This document shows positions 51,954 through 61,035 of a stretch of 64,000 nucleotides of DNA, one piece after another. Below the pieces are notes generated by a model. That model was given only the letters and a program-made list of their open reading frames with translations. It did not search any database and was not told the origin of the DNA. The position numbers were made by a program, and so were the translations under genes. Source of the stretch: an uncultured Porphyromonadaceae bacterium (GTDB lineage: Bacteria > Bacteroidota > Bacteroidia > Bacteroidales > Muribaculaceae); assembly GCA_947567425.1 (NCBI GenBank), contig CANOLV010000007.1:1-64000 (forward strand). Direction: 5' to 3'. Position 1 is the first letter of the stretch, and every line of letters begins with the position of its first letter.

Positions 51954-51991
51954 AACTCAAAACTAAAATTTAAATAATCGTGAATAAAAAT

Positions 51992-52951
51992 ATGCATCCA
52001 TATAAGTTCGTACCCCAGTTAAAGTCGGTGCTTTGGGGCGGTGAAAAGATTATACCTCTAAAGGGGATTGTGTCTGATCAGAAGGCCGTGGGGGAAAGTT
52101 GGGAAATATCGGGAGTTCCCGGCCATGAATCTGTGGTGGCCGAAGGTCCTGATGCCGGAAAGACTCTGCCTGAACTGATCCGAGAATATAAGGGAGCCTT
52201 GGTGGGCACTGACGTCTATGAAAAGTTCGGCGACATGTTTCCGCTGTTGATTAAGATCATAGATGCCGCCAAGGATCTGTCAGTTCAGGTTCATCCTGAC
52301 GACGATCTTGCCAAGGTGCGTCACAATTCGCTTGGAAAGACTGAGATGTGGTATATCATGGACACGGCTCCAGAGGCCAATATATATGCCGGATTGTCGA
52401 AGCAGATAACTCCTGACGATTATACCAAGCTGGTCGAAGATAAGGAAATCATGGATGTGGTGGCCTGCCATGAATCGCATCCTGGCGATGTGTTCTTCCT
52501 GCCTGCCGGACGTATACACGCCATCGGAGCAGGGAATCTGCTCGCAGAGATCCAGGAGACGAGCGACATCACTTACAGAGTATATGACTTTGACCGCCGC
52601 GACGCGCAGGGCAATCTGCGTCAGCTCCATACTGAAGAGGCCAAAGATGCGATAGACTATAGTGTATATCCTGAATACAAAACTGCCTACGACAAGGATG
52701 CAAAAGGCGATGTGGAACTGGTCAAGTGCGGACATTTCGATGTACACCGTGCGGCTGTCGACGGCTCTTTGTCAATACCGGTGACGAAAGATTCGTTTAT
52801 GGTGGTCATGTGTCTGTCCGGTAAATGCGACATAGTGACCGACGGCGACTGTGTGACCTCTTTGGATGGAGTGGAGACTGTACTTGTACCGGCATCCGTT
52901 AAGTCAATCGAGGCTCGCGGACATGCTACGTTGCTTACTGCCACGGTATAA
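51992..52951 (+). CDS. manA: Mannose-6-phosphate isomerase, class I
   Basis: A ~319-residue zinc enzyme interconverting mannose-6-phosphate and fructose-6-phosphate. Zinc-site segments are present: LSVQVHPDDDLAKVRHN (Gln/His), KTEMWYIMD (Glu) and the second-domain GRIHAIGAGNLLAEIQETSD. I prefer the ATG at 51992 (MHPYKFVPQLKS), since this matches the usual N-terminus; a GTG at 51980 would add four residues. Links mannose use and GDP-sugar synthesis for surface glycans. Confidence 0.93.
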   Translation: MHPYKFVPQLKSVLWGGEKIIPLKGIVSDQKAVGESWEISGVPGHESVVAEGPDAGKTLPELIREYKGALVGTDVYEKFGDMFPLLIKIIDAAKDLSVQVHPDDDLAKVRHNSLGKTEMWYIMDTAPEANIYAGLSKQITPDDYTKLVEDKEIMDVVACHESHPGDVFFLPAGRIHAIGAGNLLAEIQETSDITYRVYDFDRRDAQGNLRQLHTEEAKDAIDYSVYPEYKTAYDKDAKGDVELVKCGHFDVHRAAVDGSLSIPVTKDSFMVVMCLSGKCDIVTDGDCVTSLDGVETVLVPASVKSIEARGHATLLTATV

Positions 52952-53024
52952 ACAGTTTTTTAATCTCAGGCTCAATTCTTTAGGCTGAATTCATATCGAT
53001 TCCCGTGAAATGGGCGCGGGAATA

Positions 53025-53056
53025 TTTGTGGATTCGGTAGAATCTGTCTATCTTTG
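53025..53056 (+). promoter_or_regulatory. Promoter of the beta-helix protein gene
   Basis: TTTG (53025-53028), 20-bp spacer, TATCTTTG (53049-53056): complete consensus match, 29 bases before the start codon. Confidence 0.85.
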
Positions 53057-53085
53057 TCCTGATCACAAACTTAACAAAAGTGCTT

Positions 53086-54564
53086 ATGAATAAAAATTTA
53101 CTTCTGATTTCTTTATTGGCGGGGTGTGCGGTAAATGCCTACGCCGAGTATGCGACTCTTGGTGACGGAACTACCTACACTCTTAACAGTCTCTCGCAGA
53201 TCGAGGGCGCAGGAGTGGCTAAGGACGGAATGGTGTACACATTGTCGGACGACATCACCATCAAGCCCGGCGACACATTTAAAATCGAGGGTGGTGCCAC
53301 TGTTAAAATGGCTACCGGCATCACGCTACGCGTAGAGGGATTGGCCGACTTTGTGGCCCCGGAAGATGGTCGTGTACTGATCACACGCGCCGACGAAGAG
53401 GCAGAACCTAAGGGGGTGAATGTGTCATGCGATATACCGGGTTCTGCATTCAAGAATATTGATTTTGAATATGCAAGTCTGCGAAGCTTCGGCGATTACG
53501 GTTTTGATGTAGACAATTGTACTTTCAGGTATTCCAATGGAAAGATGTCCAGTTCGGGTGCTTTGACTTTGGGTTCTTCCGGCGCGTGCTTTAAGGTGGT
53601 TAATTCTACGTTTGAATATAATACGGTTCCGGGCATTGCTGGAGGAGCGAATCTTGCGTGCGGTCTGATATTGGACAATTGTGTTTTTGTAGACAATACT
53701 ACCTCAAACGCCAATAAGCCGCAGATTAATGTCACGGTGGGCGGAAATAATGACGTTAAAATAACCAATTGTACTGTCACGGGTGCGAAGCGTAATAAAG
53801 TCGGCGGCATAGCAGTCGGCAACATGTTGAGCATGGGCGGTACGAATAATGTCCTGATTGAGAACTGTCAAGTGACTGACAGCCGTTTCGGAATCACCGG
53901 AATAGGTCCGATGGCTTTAACTGTCAAGGATAATAATCTTGTAGACAACCGCTATGATCCGAATCCGAAGGCCGGTGGCAGTGGCATCAGCTTGTCTCAA
54001 ACCACGACCAACATAATCTCCGGAAATTATATCGAAGGACATCTTTGGGGTATCACACTTATAAATGTGGCATCTGCCAATGCCGGAGAGATCGGCAATG
54101 AAGCCAGCCCGGGCAACAATGTGTTTAAGAACAACGGTAATGATGACAAGAACTATGATGTATCGACTCCTTATGATCTTTACAATAACTCAACCGCTAC
54201 GGTTTATGCCCAAAACAATATCTGGAGTGTGCCGCAGCAGACTGCCGAGGAGATAGAAAAGGTGATTTCCCACAAAAACGACGACCCCGCTCTTGGTGAG
54301 GTTATCTATATGCCTGCCGGCGATCCGGCTTCTGTCGATAATGTGGCCGACGATTCGTCTAAGCCATACGTGGTAAATGGCACGCTTATGGTGCCCGGTG
54401 CCGAAAACGGCCATGTGGAGGTGTACACGCTTGACGGAAAGATGGTCGATAAGCTTCCGGTGGTTGATTTTTCTGCGGATCTGCTTGATCTGGCTCCGGC
54501 TTCTGTCTACGTGCTGCGCGTGGTGGCTCCGTCATATAGCGCAGTGCTTAAGTACTGCAATTGA
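53086..54564 (+). CDS. Secreted parallel beta-helix protein with T9SS-like C-terminal domain
   Basis: A ~492-residue exported protein. Start chosen at the ATG 53086 (MNKNLLLISLLAGCAVNAYA), which gives a clean signal peptide; a GTG at 53080 is less likely. Residues ~60-400 are a right-handed parallel beta-helix of the pectate-lyase-like kind, with many short Asn/Gly turns (GGNNDVKITNCTVTG, GGTNNVLIENCQVTDSRFGI, GNYIEGHLWGITLINVASA). The last ~75 residues (ENGHVEVYTLDGKMVDKLP...APASVYVLRVVAP) look like a T9SS sorting domain. It may be a surface polysaccharide-binding or -degrading protein; no catalytic residues can be assigned. Confidence 0.8.
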   Translation: MNKNLLLISLLAGCAVNAYAEYATLGDGTTYTLNSLSQIEGAGVAKDGMVYTLSDDITIKPGDTFKIEGGATVKMATGITLRVEGLADFVAPEDGRVLITRADEEAEPKGVNVSCDIPGSAFKNIDFEYASLRSFGDYGFDVDNCTFRYSNGKMSSSGALTLGSSGACFKVVNSTFEYNTVPGIAGGANLACGLILDNCVFVDNTTSNANKPQINVTVGGNNDVKITNCTVTGAKRNKVGGIAVGNMLSMGGTNNVLIENCQVTDSRFGITGIGPMALTVKDNNLVDNRYDPNPKAGGSGISLSQTTTNIISGNYIEGHLWGITLINVASANAGEIGNEASPGNNVFKNNGNDDKNYDVSTPYDLYNNSTATVYAQNNIWSVPQQTAEEIEKVISHKNDDPALGEVIYMPAGDPASVDNVADDSSKPYVVNGTLMVPGAENGHVEVYTLDGKMVDKLPVVDFSADLLDLAPASVYVLRVVAPSYSAVLKYCN

Positions 54565-54590
54565 TGCTTTACGATTATACATTGAGTTAA

Positions 54591-54633
54591 ATAGAATAAG
54601 CAGGATTCCAAATTGGAGTCCTGCTTATTCTAT
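54591..54633. terminator. Bidirectional terminator between the beta-helix gene and ridA
   Basis: A 19-bp inverted repeat (54591-54609 with 54615-54633) with one G-T wobble and a 5-base loop. It lies between two convergent genes, with A/T-rich outer arms (ATAGAATAAG / CTTATTCTAT). Confidence 0.8.
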
Positions 54634-54650
54634 AATGTCGGGACGGGTGT

Positions 54651-55022
54651 CTACCGCGATGCTACAACTTCGATTTCAACCAATGCCTGCTTGGGCAACT
54701 CCTTGACCGCTATGGCTGAGCGGGCAGGGAACGGGGCAGAAAAACATTCGGCATATACCTCATTCATGGCTCCGAAGTCGGCCATGTCTGACAAAAATAC
54801 GGTGGTCTTCACCACGTTGTTCATGCCAAGTCCGGCCTCTGCGAGGATGGCCTTTACGTTGGCCAACGATTGCGCGGTCTGGGCCTTGATGCCTTCCGGC
54901 ATTATTCCTGTGGCGGGATCGATTGGGAGCTGTCCGGAAGTGTAGACTAATGCACCTGTGTCGATGGCTTGGCTGTAGGGGCCGATAGCGGCCGGAGCCT
55001 CCTTTGTCGAGATTACTTTCAT
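54651..55022 (-). CDS. ridA: RidA-family enamine/imine deaminase
   Basis: A 123-residue trimeric YjgF/YER057c/UK114 protein hydrolysing reactive enamines such as 2-aminoacrylate. Begins MKVISTKEAPAAIGPYSQAI, the classic N-terminus; the substrate-binding Arg is in FPARSAIAVKELP and the Glu in ALVEIEVVA. I use the ATG at 55022; a TTG one codon upstream is not needed. It is 20 bases downstream of the YihY gene on the same strand, so probably co-transcribed. Confidence 0.94.
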   Translation of the reverse strand: MKVISTKEAPAAIGPYSQAIDTGALVYTSGQLPIDPATGIMPEGIKAQTAQSLANVKAILAEAGLGMNNVVKTTVFLSDMADFGAMNEVYAECFSAPFPARSAIAVKELPKQALVEIEVVASR

Positions 55023-55042
55023 CAATGTATGGGTATTTAAAG

Positions 55043-56440
55043 TTAATATAAAGTGGTTTTGCTGATTTGTCCGTCAATATCGATCGGTATATTCTTGATG
55101 AGAACTTCATTGCCGGCTTCTACTGCTTTTTTGATGATGTTGTCGTAGACGGGAATGAGTTCTTTGAAATCGGTGTCAAATCCCGGAATGAATCCATGTG
55201 AGCCGAAAGAGTTGAGCTTGTCGAGCACATATCCCAGCGTTATCTGGTTGATGTCCATGGCGGGCTGATAGGAATGCTCTTCCGTGTCGTTGCCGGTTAT
55301 GACGGTTGACAGAAGTCCGGCTTCCGTCATCTCGTGGATCAATGACGATACGAGTCTTGAAGGCATGTGGTATCTGGCGGCGAAGTCGGTGGCCGTAAGC
55401 GGGGTCATGCGAGCTTCAAACCTGTGTACTATGACAGTGATTATGGCTACTGCCACTTTGCGGCGGTAGTTCAGCGACATTGAGCTGATGTCGTTGGTGA
55501 AACTGAACTGGAATATATTCTGCGAGGAGTAGCATAGTACGGCTCCGGCCAGGGTGATGGTCCATGTCAATTGCAGCCATACGAGCAGCAAAGGCAGGAA
55601 AGCGAAGCTTCCGTAGATGGCGTTGTACTTCGACACATACAGCTGTCCGCTGACGAACAGGTATTGCAGGATCTGGAATGCCGTTCCGGCAAATATGCCG
55701 GAAATGACGGCGTTTTTAATCTTGACTTTGGTGTTCGGGAATAGCAGATACATCCCGATGAATGCCAGCCATACCAATATGAACGGGGCCAGATCGAGCA
55801 TCCATTTAATGGCCGGAGTGAAGAATTTGATGTGTATCTGCTCGATCAGAGTGGTCGACATAAATACGGAAAGACCGCTTGAGCAGATCATCAATATCGG
55901 CAACAGGAACATTATCGCGGTGTAGTCGATGATTTTTCGTCCGAATGTACGGTTGCGGGTCACACCCCATATCAGATTCAACGAATCTTCTATGTTGCTC
56001 ATAAGCGAAATAAGGGTCCATAGAAGTACCACCAGGCCCACCCCTACGAAAAGTCCCTGCGAAGCTTCCGAGAGATAGCCGTCGACAAATGTCAAAGCAG
56101 TCTCAAGCGCATGTTTCTGCGACGGAAGCAGGTTGGTGAGCTGTGACTGCAGCAGATTCTGGAATCCGAAGCCTCGTCCGATCGCGAAAAGCATCGCAAG
56201 TGCAGGTACGATGGCCAACAGCGTATTATATGTGAGCGCCGAGGCTCTGTATTGCAGGTCGCTGTTGAGGAACGACCTTATTGACAGGTTGATAGTCTTT
56301 ACCGCGTTTACTTTCCAAGTCTGCCGGGTGTCGTTCCAGACACCCTCCGAGGCATATTCCCAGAAGTCTAAACCCTTTCGGGTCCACTTCTGGACAAAGA
56401 GGTTTATTTTAGATTCTTTCTTGCTTTGATCAGCACCCAT
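55043..56440 (-). CDS. YihY/BrkB-family membrane protein with C-terminal winged-helix-like domain
   Basis: A 465-residue protein. Residues ~45-310 form the YihY/virulence factor BrkB core of six membrane helices (LTYNTLLAIVPALAMLFAIG, LFVGVGLVVLLWTLISLMSN, WLQLTWTITLAGAVLCYSSQ). Residues ~320-440 are a soluble extension with a winged-helix look (PLTATDFAARYHMPSRLVSSLIHE), typical of Bacteroidota members. The family was once called RNase BN in error; real function, perhaps transport or stress tolerance, is unknown. Single start at the ATG 56440 (MGADQSKKES). Confidence 0.88.
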   Translation of the reverse strand: MGADQSKKESKINLFVQKWTRKGLDFWEYASEGVWNDTRQTWKVNAVKTINLSIRSFLNSDLQYRASALTYNTLLAIVPALAMLFAIGRGFGFQNLLQSQLTNLLPSQKHALETALTFVDGYLSEASQGLFVGVGLVVLLWTLISLMSNIEDSLNLIWGVTRNRTFGRKIIDYTAIMFLLPILMICSSGLSVFMSTTLIEQIHIKFFTPAIKWMLDLAPFILVWLAFIGMYLLFPNTKVKIKNAVISGIFAGTAFQILQYLFVSGQLYVSKYNAIYGSFAFLPLLLVWLQLTWTITLAGAVLCYSSQNIFQFSFTNDISSMSLNYRRKVAVAIITVIVHRFEARMTPLTATDFAARYHMPSRLVSSLIHEMTEAGLLSTVITGNDTEEHSYQPAMDINQITLGYVLDKLNSFGSHGFIPGFDTDFKELIPVYDNIIKKAVEAGNEVLIKNIPIDIDGQISKTTLY

Positions 56441-56548
56441 AAACTACAAATATCAGAAACGTTTTGCAAGTATAACAAAAATTCTCCGTAAATAGGTCTG
56501 GATATGTCCTTAAAAATGTATTTATGGCCAAAAAGCAATGCTCTAAAA

Positions 56549-56580
56549 TTTGTTTAAGACAGCACTTTAAACTATCTTTG
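56549..56580 (+). promoter_or_regulatory. Promoter of the fur-family gene, very close to the start codon
   Basis: TTTG (56549-56552), 20-bp spacer, TATCTTTG (56573-56580): complete consensus match. The ATG at 56588 begins only 7 bases after the -7 box, so transcription is predicted to start at or near the A of the start codon. Confidence 0.8.
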
Positions 56581-56587
56581 CAGAGCA

Positions 56588-57058
56588 ATGATTGAGGATA
56601 AGTCAAGGATTTCCGCGAGGGCTGAATTCACCGAATATCTGAAGGTGAAGGGGCTTAGGAAGACGCCGGAACGCTATGCCATTCTTGATAAAGTGTTTGA
56701 AATGGCTACGCACTTCGACATTGATGCATTATATGCCGACATTGAAAAGGACGGCTATCACGTCAGTCGCGCCACAATATACAACACCATGGAATTGCTG
56801 ACAGACTGCGGATTGGTGCGTCGCCATCAATTTGGCTCACAGCCGGCACAATATGAGCGGGTGACAGGCTTGTCGACACACCTGCATCTGATATGCCAGC
56901 AGTGCGGCAAGATAAAGGAGGCAAAGGATCCGGAGTTGATCGCGTTTATGAAAAACCGTAACTATTCGGCATTCCATGCCGCGTTCTTCAACATGTATGT
57001 CTATGGCTTGTGTTCGGCGTGCGCGAGACGCAACAAACGTAATGCCTCGAAACTCTAA
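56588..57058 (+). CDS. Fur-family transcriptional regulator
   Basis: A 156-residue Fur/PerR/Zur-type repressor. The N-terminal winged helix contains RKTPERYAILDKVFE and SRATIYNTMELLTDCGLVRR (recognition helix); the C-terminal dimerisation domain has the structural zinc pairs ICQQC and LCSAC. The HHH-type regulatory-metal stretch is reduced to STHLHLIC. Metal specificity (Fe, Mn/peroxide or Zn) cannot be decided. It precedes purA by 38 bases, an arrangement I recall from other Bacteroidales, so the two may be co-transcribed. Confidence 0.9.
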   Translation: MIEDKSRISARAEFTEYLKVKGLRKTPERYAILDKVFEMATHFDIDALYADIEKDGYHVSRATIYNTMELLTDCGLVRRHQFGSQPAQYERVTGLSTHLHLICQQCGKIKEAKDPELIAFMKNRNYSAFHAAFFNMYVYGLCSACARRNKRNASKL

Positions 57059-57096
57059 ATAAGTAATTATCGAATATAATAACATATATCAATCAA

Positions 57097-58377
57097 ATGA
57101 AAGTAGATGTTTTGCTTGGGCTCCAGTGGGGCGATGAAGGGAAAGGAAAAGTGGTAGATGTGCTGACTCCTCGTTACGACGTGGTGGCGCGTTTTCAAGG
57201 CGGTCCAAACGCCGGCCACACCCTTGAATTTGAAGGTAAGAAATATGTGCTTCGTTCAATCCCGTCAGGAATATTCCAGCATGGACAAATAAATATAATA
57301 GGCAACGGCGTGGTGCTTGATCCGGTTTTGTTCCGTGAAGAGGCGGAAGCACTCGAAAAGTCCGGCATCGACTTGAAGAAGATACTTAAGATATCCAAAA
57401 AGGTGCACCTGATCATGCCTACCCACCGGCTTCTTGATGCCGCCAACGAGCGTGCAAAGGGTGGTTCGAAAATCGGTACGACGGGTAAAGGCATCGGACC
57501 TACTTATACCGACAAAGTCAGCCGTAACGGTCTGCGTCTGGGCGACCTGTTCCACAATTTCGAAGCCAAATATGAAGCCGCGAAGTCTCGCCATATAAGC
57601 ATGCTTGAGTCAATGGGCGAGAATCCCCAGCTCGGCGACCTTGAGCAGAAATGGCTGGATGCCATGGATTATATCAAGGGCTATGACATCGTGGACAGCG
57701 AACATCTGGTCAACCGCATGCTCGCCGAAGGTAAGTCGGTGCTTTGCGAGGGCGCTCAGGGAACTCTTCTCGACGTGGACTTCGGAAGCTATCCTTTCGT
57801 GACTTCAAGCAACACGATTTGTGCAGGTGCCTGCTCCGGACTCGGTGTGGCTCCTAATAAGATCGGCGAAGTGTACGGAATATTCAAGGCTTATTGCACC
57901 AGGGTTGGTGCCGGACCGTTCCCGACGGAGCTGTTTGATGAGACCGGACGCACCATCCGTGATCTCGGACATGAATACGGCGCTGTGACCGGACGTGAAC
58001 GCCGGTGTGGCTGGATAGACCTTGTGGCTCTGAAATATTCGATAATGATCAACGGTGTCACCCAGCTCATTATGATGAAAAGCGATGTGCTCGACGGATT
58101 TGATGAGATAAAGGCTTGTGTGGCATACGACATCGAAGGGGAGCGTGTGACGGAATTCCCGTTCTCGATCGAAGAGGATAAGATAGTTCCGGAATATGTG
58201 ACCCTGCCGGGATGGAAGACCGACATGACCGGTATGAAGTCGGAAGATGAATTCCCAGAAGCGTTCAAGAATTACATATCCTTCCTTGAGAAGGAGCTTG
58301 CCACTCCGATCACCATCGTGTCGATAGGTCCGGACCGTGAGCAGACTATCGTAAGAGACAGTAAGTTAACCAAATAA
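57097..58377 (+). CDS. purA: Adenylosuccinate synthetase
   Basis: A 426-residue GTP-dependent enzyme joining IMP and aspartate in AMP synthesis. Active-site features: LGLQWGDEGKGKVVD with Asp13, GGPNAGHT with His41, and GTTGKGIGPTYTDK at about 128-141. The C-terminal base-binding segments are present and length is normal. It follows the Fur-family gene and precedes a DUF1015 gene by 16 bases. Confidence 0.97.
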   Translation: MKVDVLLGLQWGDEGKGKVVDVLTPRYDVVARFQGGPNAGHTLEFEGKKYVLRSIPSGIFQHGQINIIGNGVVLDPVLFREEAEALEKSGIDLKKILKISKKVHLIMPTHRLLDAANERAKGGSKIGTTGKGIGPTYTDKVSRNGLRLGDLFHNFEAKYEAAKSRHISMLESMGENPQLGDLEQKWLDAMDYIKGYDIVDSEHLVNRMLAEGKSVLCEGAQGTLLDVDFGSYPFVTSSNTICAGACSGLGVAPNKIGEVYGIFKAYCTRVGAGPFPTELFDETGRTIRDLGHEYGAVTGRERRCGWIDLVALKYSIMINGVTQLIMMKSDVLDGFDEIKACVAYDIEGERVTEFPFSIEEDKIVPEYVTLPGWKTDMTGMKSEDEFPEAFKNYISFLEKELATPITIVSIGPDREQTIVRDSKLTK

Positions 58378-58393
58378 TCAAATACTTATAACC

Positions 58394-59641
58394 ATGGCAA
58401 AGATTAAACCGTTCAAAGGTCTGCGTCCACCTCGCGAACTTGTCACGGAAGTGGCATCGCGTCCGTACGATGTGCTCAATTCAGAAGAAGCGCGTATGGA
58501 GGCGCAGGGAAATGAAAAGTCCCTCTATCATATCATAAAACCGGAGATTGACTTCGCTCCAGGTACCGATGAGCATGATTCCGCGGTTTATGACAAAGCT
58601 GTAGCCAACTTTCATGCTTTTCAGAAAAATGGCTGGCTCGTTCAGGACGATAAGGAGCATTACTACATTTATGCCCAGACGATGAACGGCCGTACGCAGT
58701 ATGGATTTGTCGTGGCCGCCAATGTGGCCGACTATATGGAAGGCCGCATAAAGAAGCATGAGTTGACGCGCCGCGACAAGGAAGAGGACCGCATGAAGCA
58801 TGTGAGAATCAACAATGCGAATGTCGAGCCTGTGTTTTTTGCCTTCCCTGACAATTCCGAACTTGAAGCCATAATAAAGTCGGTCACTTCCGGAACTCCG
58901 GAGTATGACTTCGTGGCTCCTGACGGATTCGGACACCATTTCTGGGTTATCGACGATGAGGCTACAATTAAGCGCGTCACTGAGCTGTTTGAAGCCATTC
59001 CGTCGTTGTACATCGCTGACGGACACCACCGTACAGCCGCCGCCGCGCTTGTCGGAAACGAGAAGGCCCAGCAAAATCCTGCGCACTCCGGTGACGAGGA
59101 ATACAATTATTTCCTCGCAGTGGCTTTCCCGGCTTCGCATCTTAACATCATCGACTATAACCGTGTGGTGCGCGACTTGAACGGCTTGTCAAAAGAGGAA
59201 TTCCTGAAGGCTTTGGAAAAGGATTTCGTGGTAGAGTGCAAGGGTGCTGATGAATACCGCCCTGAAAAGCTCCATAATTTCTCTATGTATCTTGACGGTG
59301 AATGGTACAGTCTTGACCCTAAAGAGGGACGTTATGACGACGGAGATCCTATCGGTCAGCTTGATGTCACGATATCGAGCGATCTGATCCTGCGCGATAT
59401 TCTCGGCATACATGATTTGAGAAGCGATAAGCGCATCGACTTTGTAGGCGGAATCCGCGGACTCGGCGAATTGAAACGCCGCGTCGACTCGGGCGAGATG
59501 AAGGTGGCTTTGGCGTTGTATCCGGTATCGATGGAGCAGTTGATGCGTATTGCCGACACCGGCAACATAATGCCTCCGAAGACCACATGGTTCGAGCCTA
59601 AACTGCGCTCCGGTCTCGTGATTCATAAACTCGATGATTAA
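58394..59641 (+). CDS. DUF1015-family protein
   Basis: A 415-residue cytoplasmic protein of the DUF1015 family (HDOD-unrelated, SerK-like/ParB-fold kinase relatives). Family motifs: FKGLRPPRELVTEVASRPYD at the N-terminus, ELTRRDKEEDRMKHVRINNA at ~115, and LYIADGHHRTAAAALVG at ~210, where HH-R is the family hallmark. Archaeal relatives include an ADP-dependent free serine kinase (SerK), so serine or another small-molecule phosphorylation is possible, but not shown for bacterial members. Ends 39 bases before the rseC-like gene. Confidence 0.88.
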   Translation: MAKIKPFKGLRPPRELVTEVASRPYDVLNSEEARMEAQGNEKSLYHIIKPEIDFAPGTDEHDSAVYDKAVANFHAFQKNGWLVQDDKEHYYIYAQTMNGRTQYGFVVAANVADYMEGRIKKHELTRRDKEEDRMKHVRINNANVEPVFFAFPDNSELEAIIKSVTSGTPEYDFVAPDGFGHHFWVIDDEATIKRVTELFEAIPSLYIADGHHRTAAAALVGNEKAQQNPAHSGDEEYNYFLAVAFPASHLNIIDYNRVVRDLNGLSKEEFLKALEKDFVVECKGADEYRPEKLHNFSMYLDGEWYSLDPKEGRYDDGDPIGQLDVTISSDLILRDILGIHDLRSDKRIDFVGGIRGLGELKRRVDSGEMKVALALYPVSMEQLMRIADTGNIMPPKTTWFEPKLRSGLVIHKLDD

Positions 59642-59680
59642 AGGCGGGCATTAGGCTTTCTTTAGTCTGATTTGTGAAAT

Positions 59681-60130
59681 ATGGAAAGCAGATACTCAGT
59701 CGTCCACAACGGCACAGTCGTTTCTGTGGCGGATGGCGGTGTGTCGGTCAATATTGATCCGGGAAAGGATTGTGCGGGATGTGCCGCACAGTCCTTTTGC
59801 GGTGACGGTGCCGGAACGCGCCGTAAGGAGAAGGTAGTTTTTGTCGATTTGGACAAGTCCGGACCGTTGTTGCGGAAAGGGGACAAGGTAGAAATCGGCC
59901 TGACTGTAGGATTGCATAACATTGCTGTCATCCTGATGTTTGTCGTCCCGACGTTGATTCTCGTCGTTGTAGCGTTGATGTCGGCGATGGTATGGGGTCT
60001 TGACGAGGCTATGGGGGTATGTGCGGCCCTGGGTTCTGTAATTGCCTATGATTTAATAATATTTCTTTTCTTCAGGGAAAAGATCAGGAAAAAGTACAAA
60101 TGGTCGGTCATACGGCGTTATGACTACTGA
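59681..60130 (+). CDS. RseC/SoxR-reducing-system family membrane protein
   Basis: A 149-residue membrane protein with an N-terminal cytoplasmic domain holding the RseC cysteine motif (DCAGCAAQSFCG), two adjacent membrane helices (about 83-103 and 108-130) and a short basic tail. RseC-like proteins are linked to the Rsx/Rnf electron transport chain. It directly precedes rnfB (26 bases) and is the usual first gene of the Bacteroidales rnf operon. Confidence 0.88.
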   Translation: MESRYSVVHNGTVVSVADGGVSVNIDPGKDCAGCAAQSFCGDGAGTRRKEKVVFVDLDKSGPLLRKGDKVEIGLTVGLHNIAVILMFVVPTLILVVVALMSAMVWGLDEAMGVCAALGSVIAYDLIIFLFFREKIRKKYKWSVIRRYDY

Positions 60131-60156
60131 TAAGGTTTATTGCTAAATTAGTGTCT

Positions 60157-61023
60157 ATGTCGATTTTATATGCAATAATTGTGCTTGGTGGCATAGGATT
60201 GCTTGGAGCCGGAATCTTGTTTTTGGTCTCGAAGCGGTTTTATGTAAAAGAGGATCCCCGTATAGCTCTTATTGAAGAATTGCTTCCGGGGGCCAATTGC
60301 GGAAGTTGTGGACGCTCCGGGTGCCATGATTTCGCGTGTGCGTGTGCTTCGGCCACGTCTCTTGACTCGCTGGTATGTCCGGGAGCAGGAGATGAGGCGA
60401 TGAAAAAAATCGCAGGAATTGTTGGCCTTGACAGTGTGGTGACCCGTCCGATGGTGGCATCGCTGAAGTGTGGAGGCTCATGCCAGGTAAGGCCAGCTAT
60501 CTCGGAATATGACGGAGCCTCGTCGTGCGCCATATTGCAGCAGTTGGGCTCGGGCACGACCGGATGTCCGTTCGGATGTCTCGGATGCGGCGACTGCGCA
60601 GAAGTCTGCAATTGGAATGCCATACATATAGATCCTGTGAGCGGACTGCCGGTAGTGGATGCCGACAAGTGTACGGGGTGTGGCGTGTGCGTGTCGAAAT
60701 GTCCGCGCCATGTGTTGGAACTTCGACCCAAGGGTCCCAAAGGCCGACGCGTGTGGGTGGCATGTTCAAATACCGAAAGAGGGGCTATAGCCCGCAAGGA
60801 GTGCGGCGCCGCCTGCATCGGGTGCATGAAGTGTGAGAAAGCCTGTGCATTCGGGGCAGTGTCTGTAAAGGACAATCTATCCTACATAGATGCTGAAAAG
60901 TGCAAGCTTTGCCGTAAGTGCATACTGGCTTGTCCCACTGGCGCCATACTTGATTCGGGGTTCCCTGTTTCAGCAAAGGAGATGGCTGAAATAGCTTTAA
61001 GTAAGCAAAAAAACAATAATTAA
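60157..61023 (+). CDS. rnfB: Rnf electron transport complex subunit B
   Basis: A ~288-residue iron-sulfur subunit of the Rnf complex, which couples ferredoxin oxidation and NAD+ reduction to Na+ or H+ pumping. N-terminal membrane helix (~3-24), then the Rnf-type four-Cys domain ANCGSCGRSGCHDFACACA (~residues 45-63), and several ferredoxin-like 4Fe-4S motifs (CLGCGDCAEVC, CTGCGVCVSKCP, CIGCMKCEKAC, CKLCRKCILACP). I prefer the ATG at 60157 (MSILYAIIVLGG) over the GTG at 60151. Confidence 0.95.
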   Translation: MSILYAIIVLGGIGLLGAGILFLVSKRFYVKEDPRIALIEELLPGANCGSCGRSGCHDFACACASATSLDSLVCPGAGDEAMKKIAGIVGLDSVVTRPMVASLKCGGSCQVRPAISEYDGASSCAILQQLGSGTTGCPFGCLGCGDCAEVCNWNAIHIDPVSGLPVVDADKCTGCGVCVSKCPRHVLELRPKGPKGRRVWVACSNTERGAIARKECGAACIGCMKCEKACAFGAVSVKDNLSYIDAEKCKLCRKCILACPTGAILDSGFPVSAKEMAEIALSKQKNNN

Positions 61024-61035
61024 TATACTCTGGAT

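Noticed and set aside
56525-56596. Short ORF (MAKKQCSKIC...) upstream of fur
   Set aside because: It runs through the perfect promoter of the fur-family gene and overlaps its start; not expected to be transcribed.
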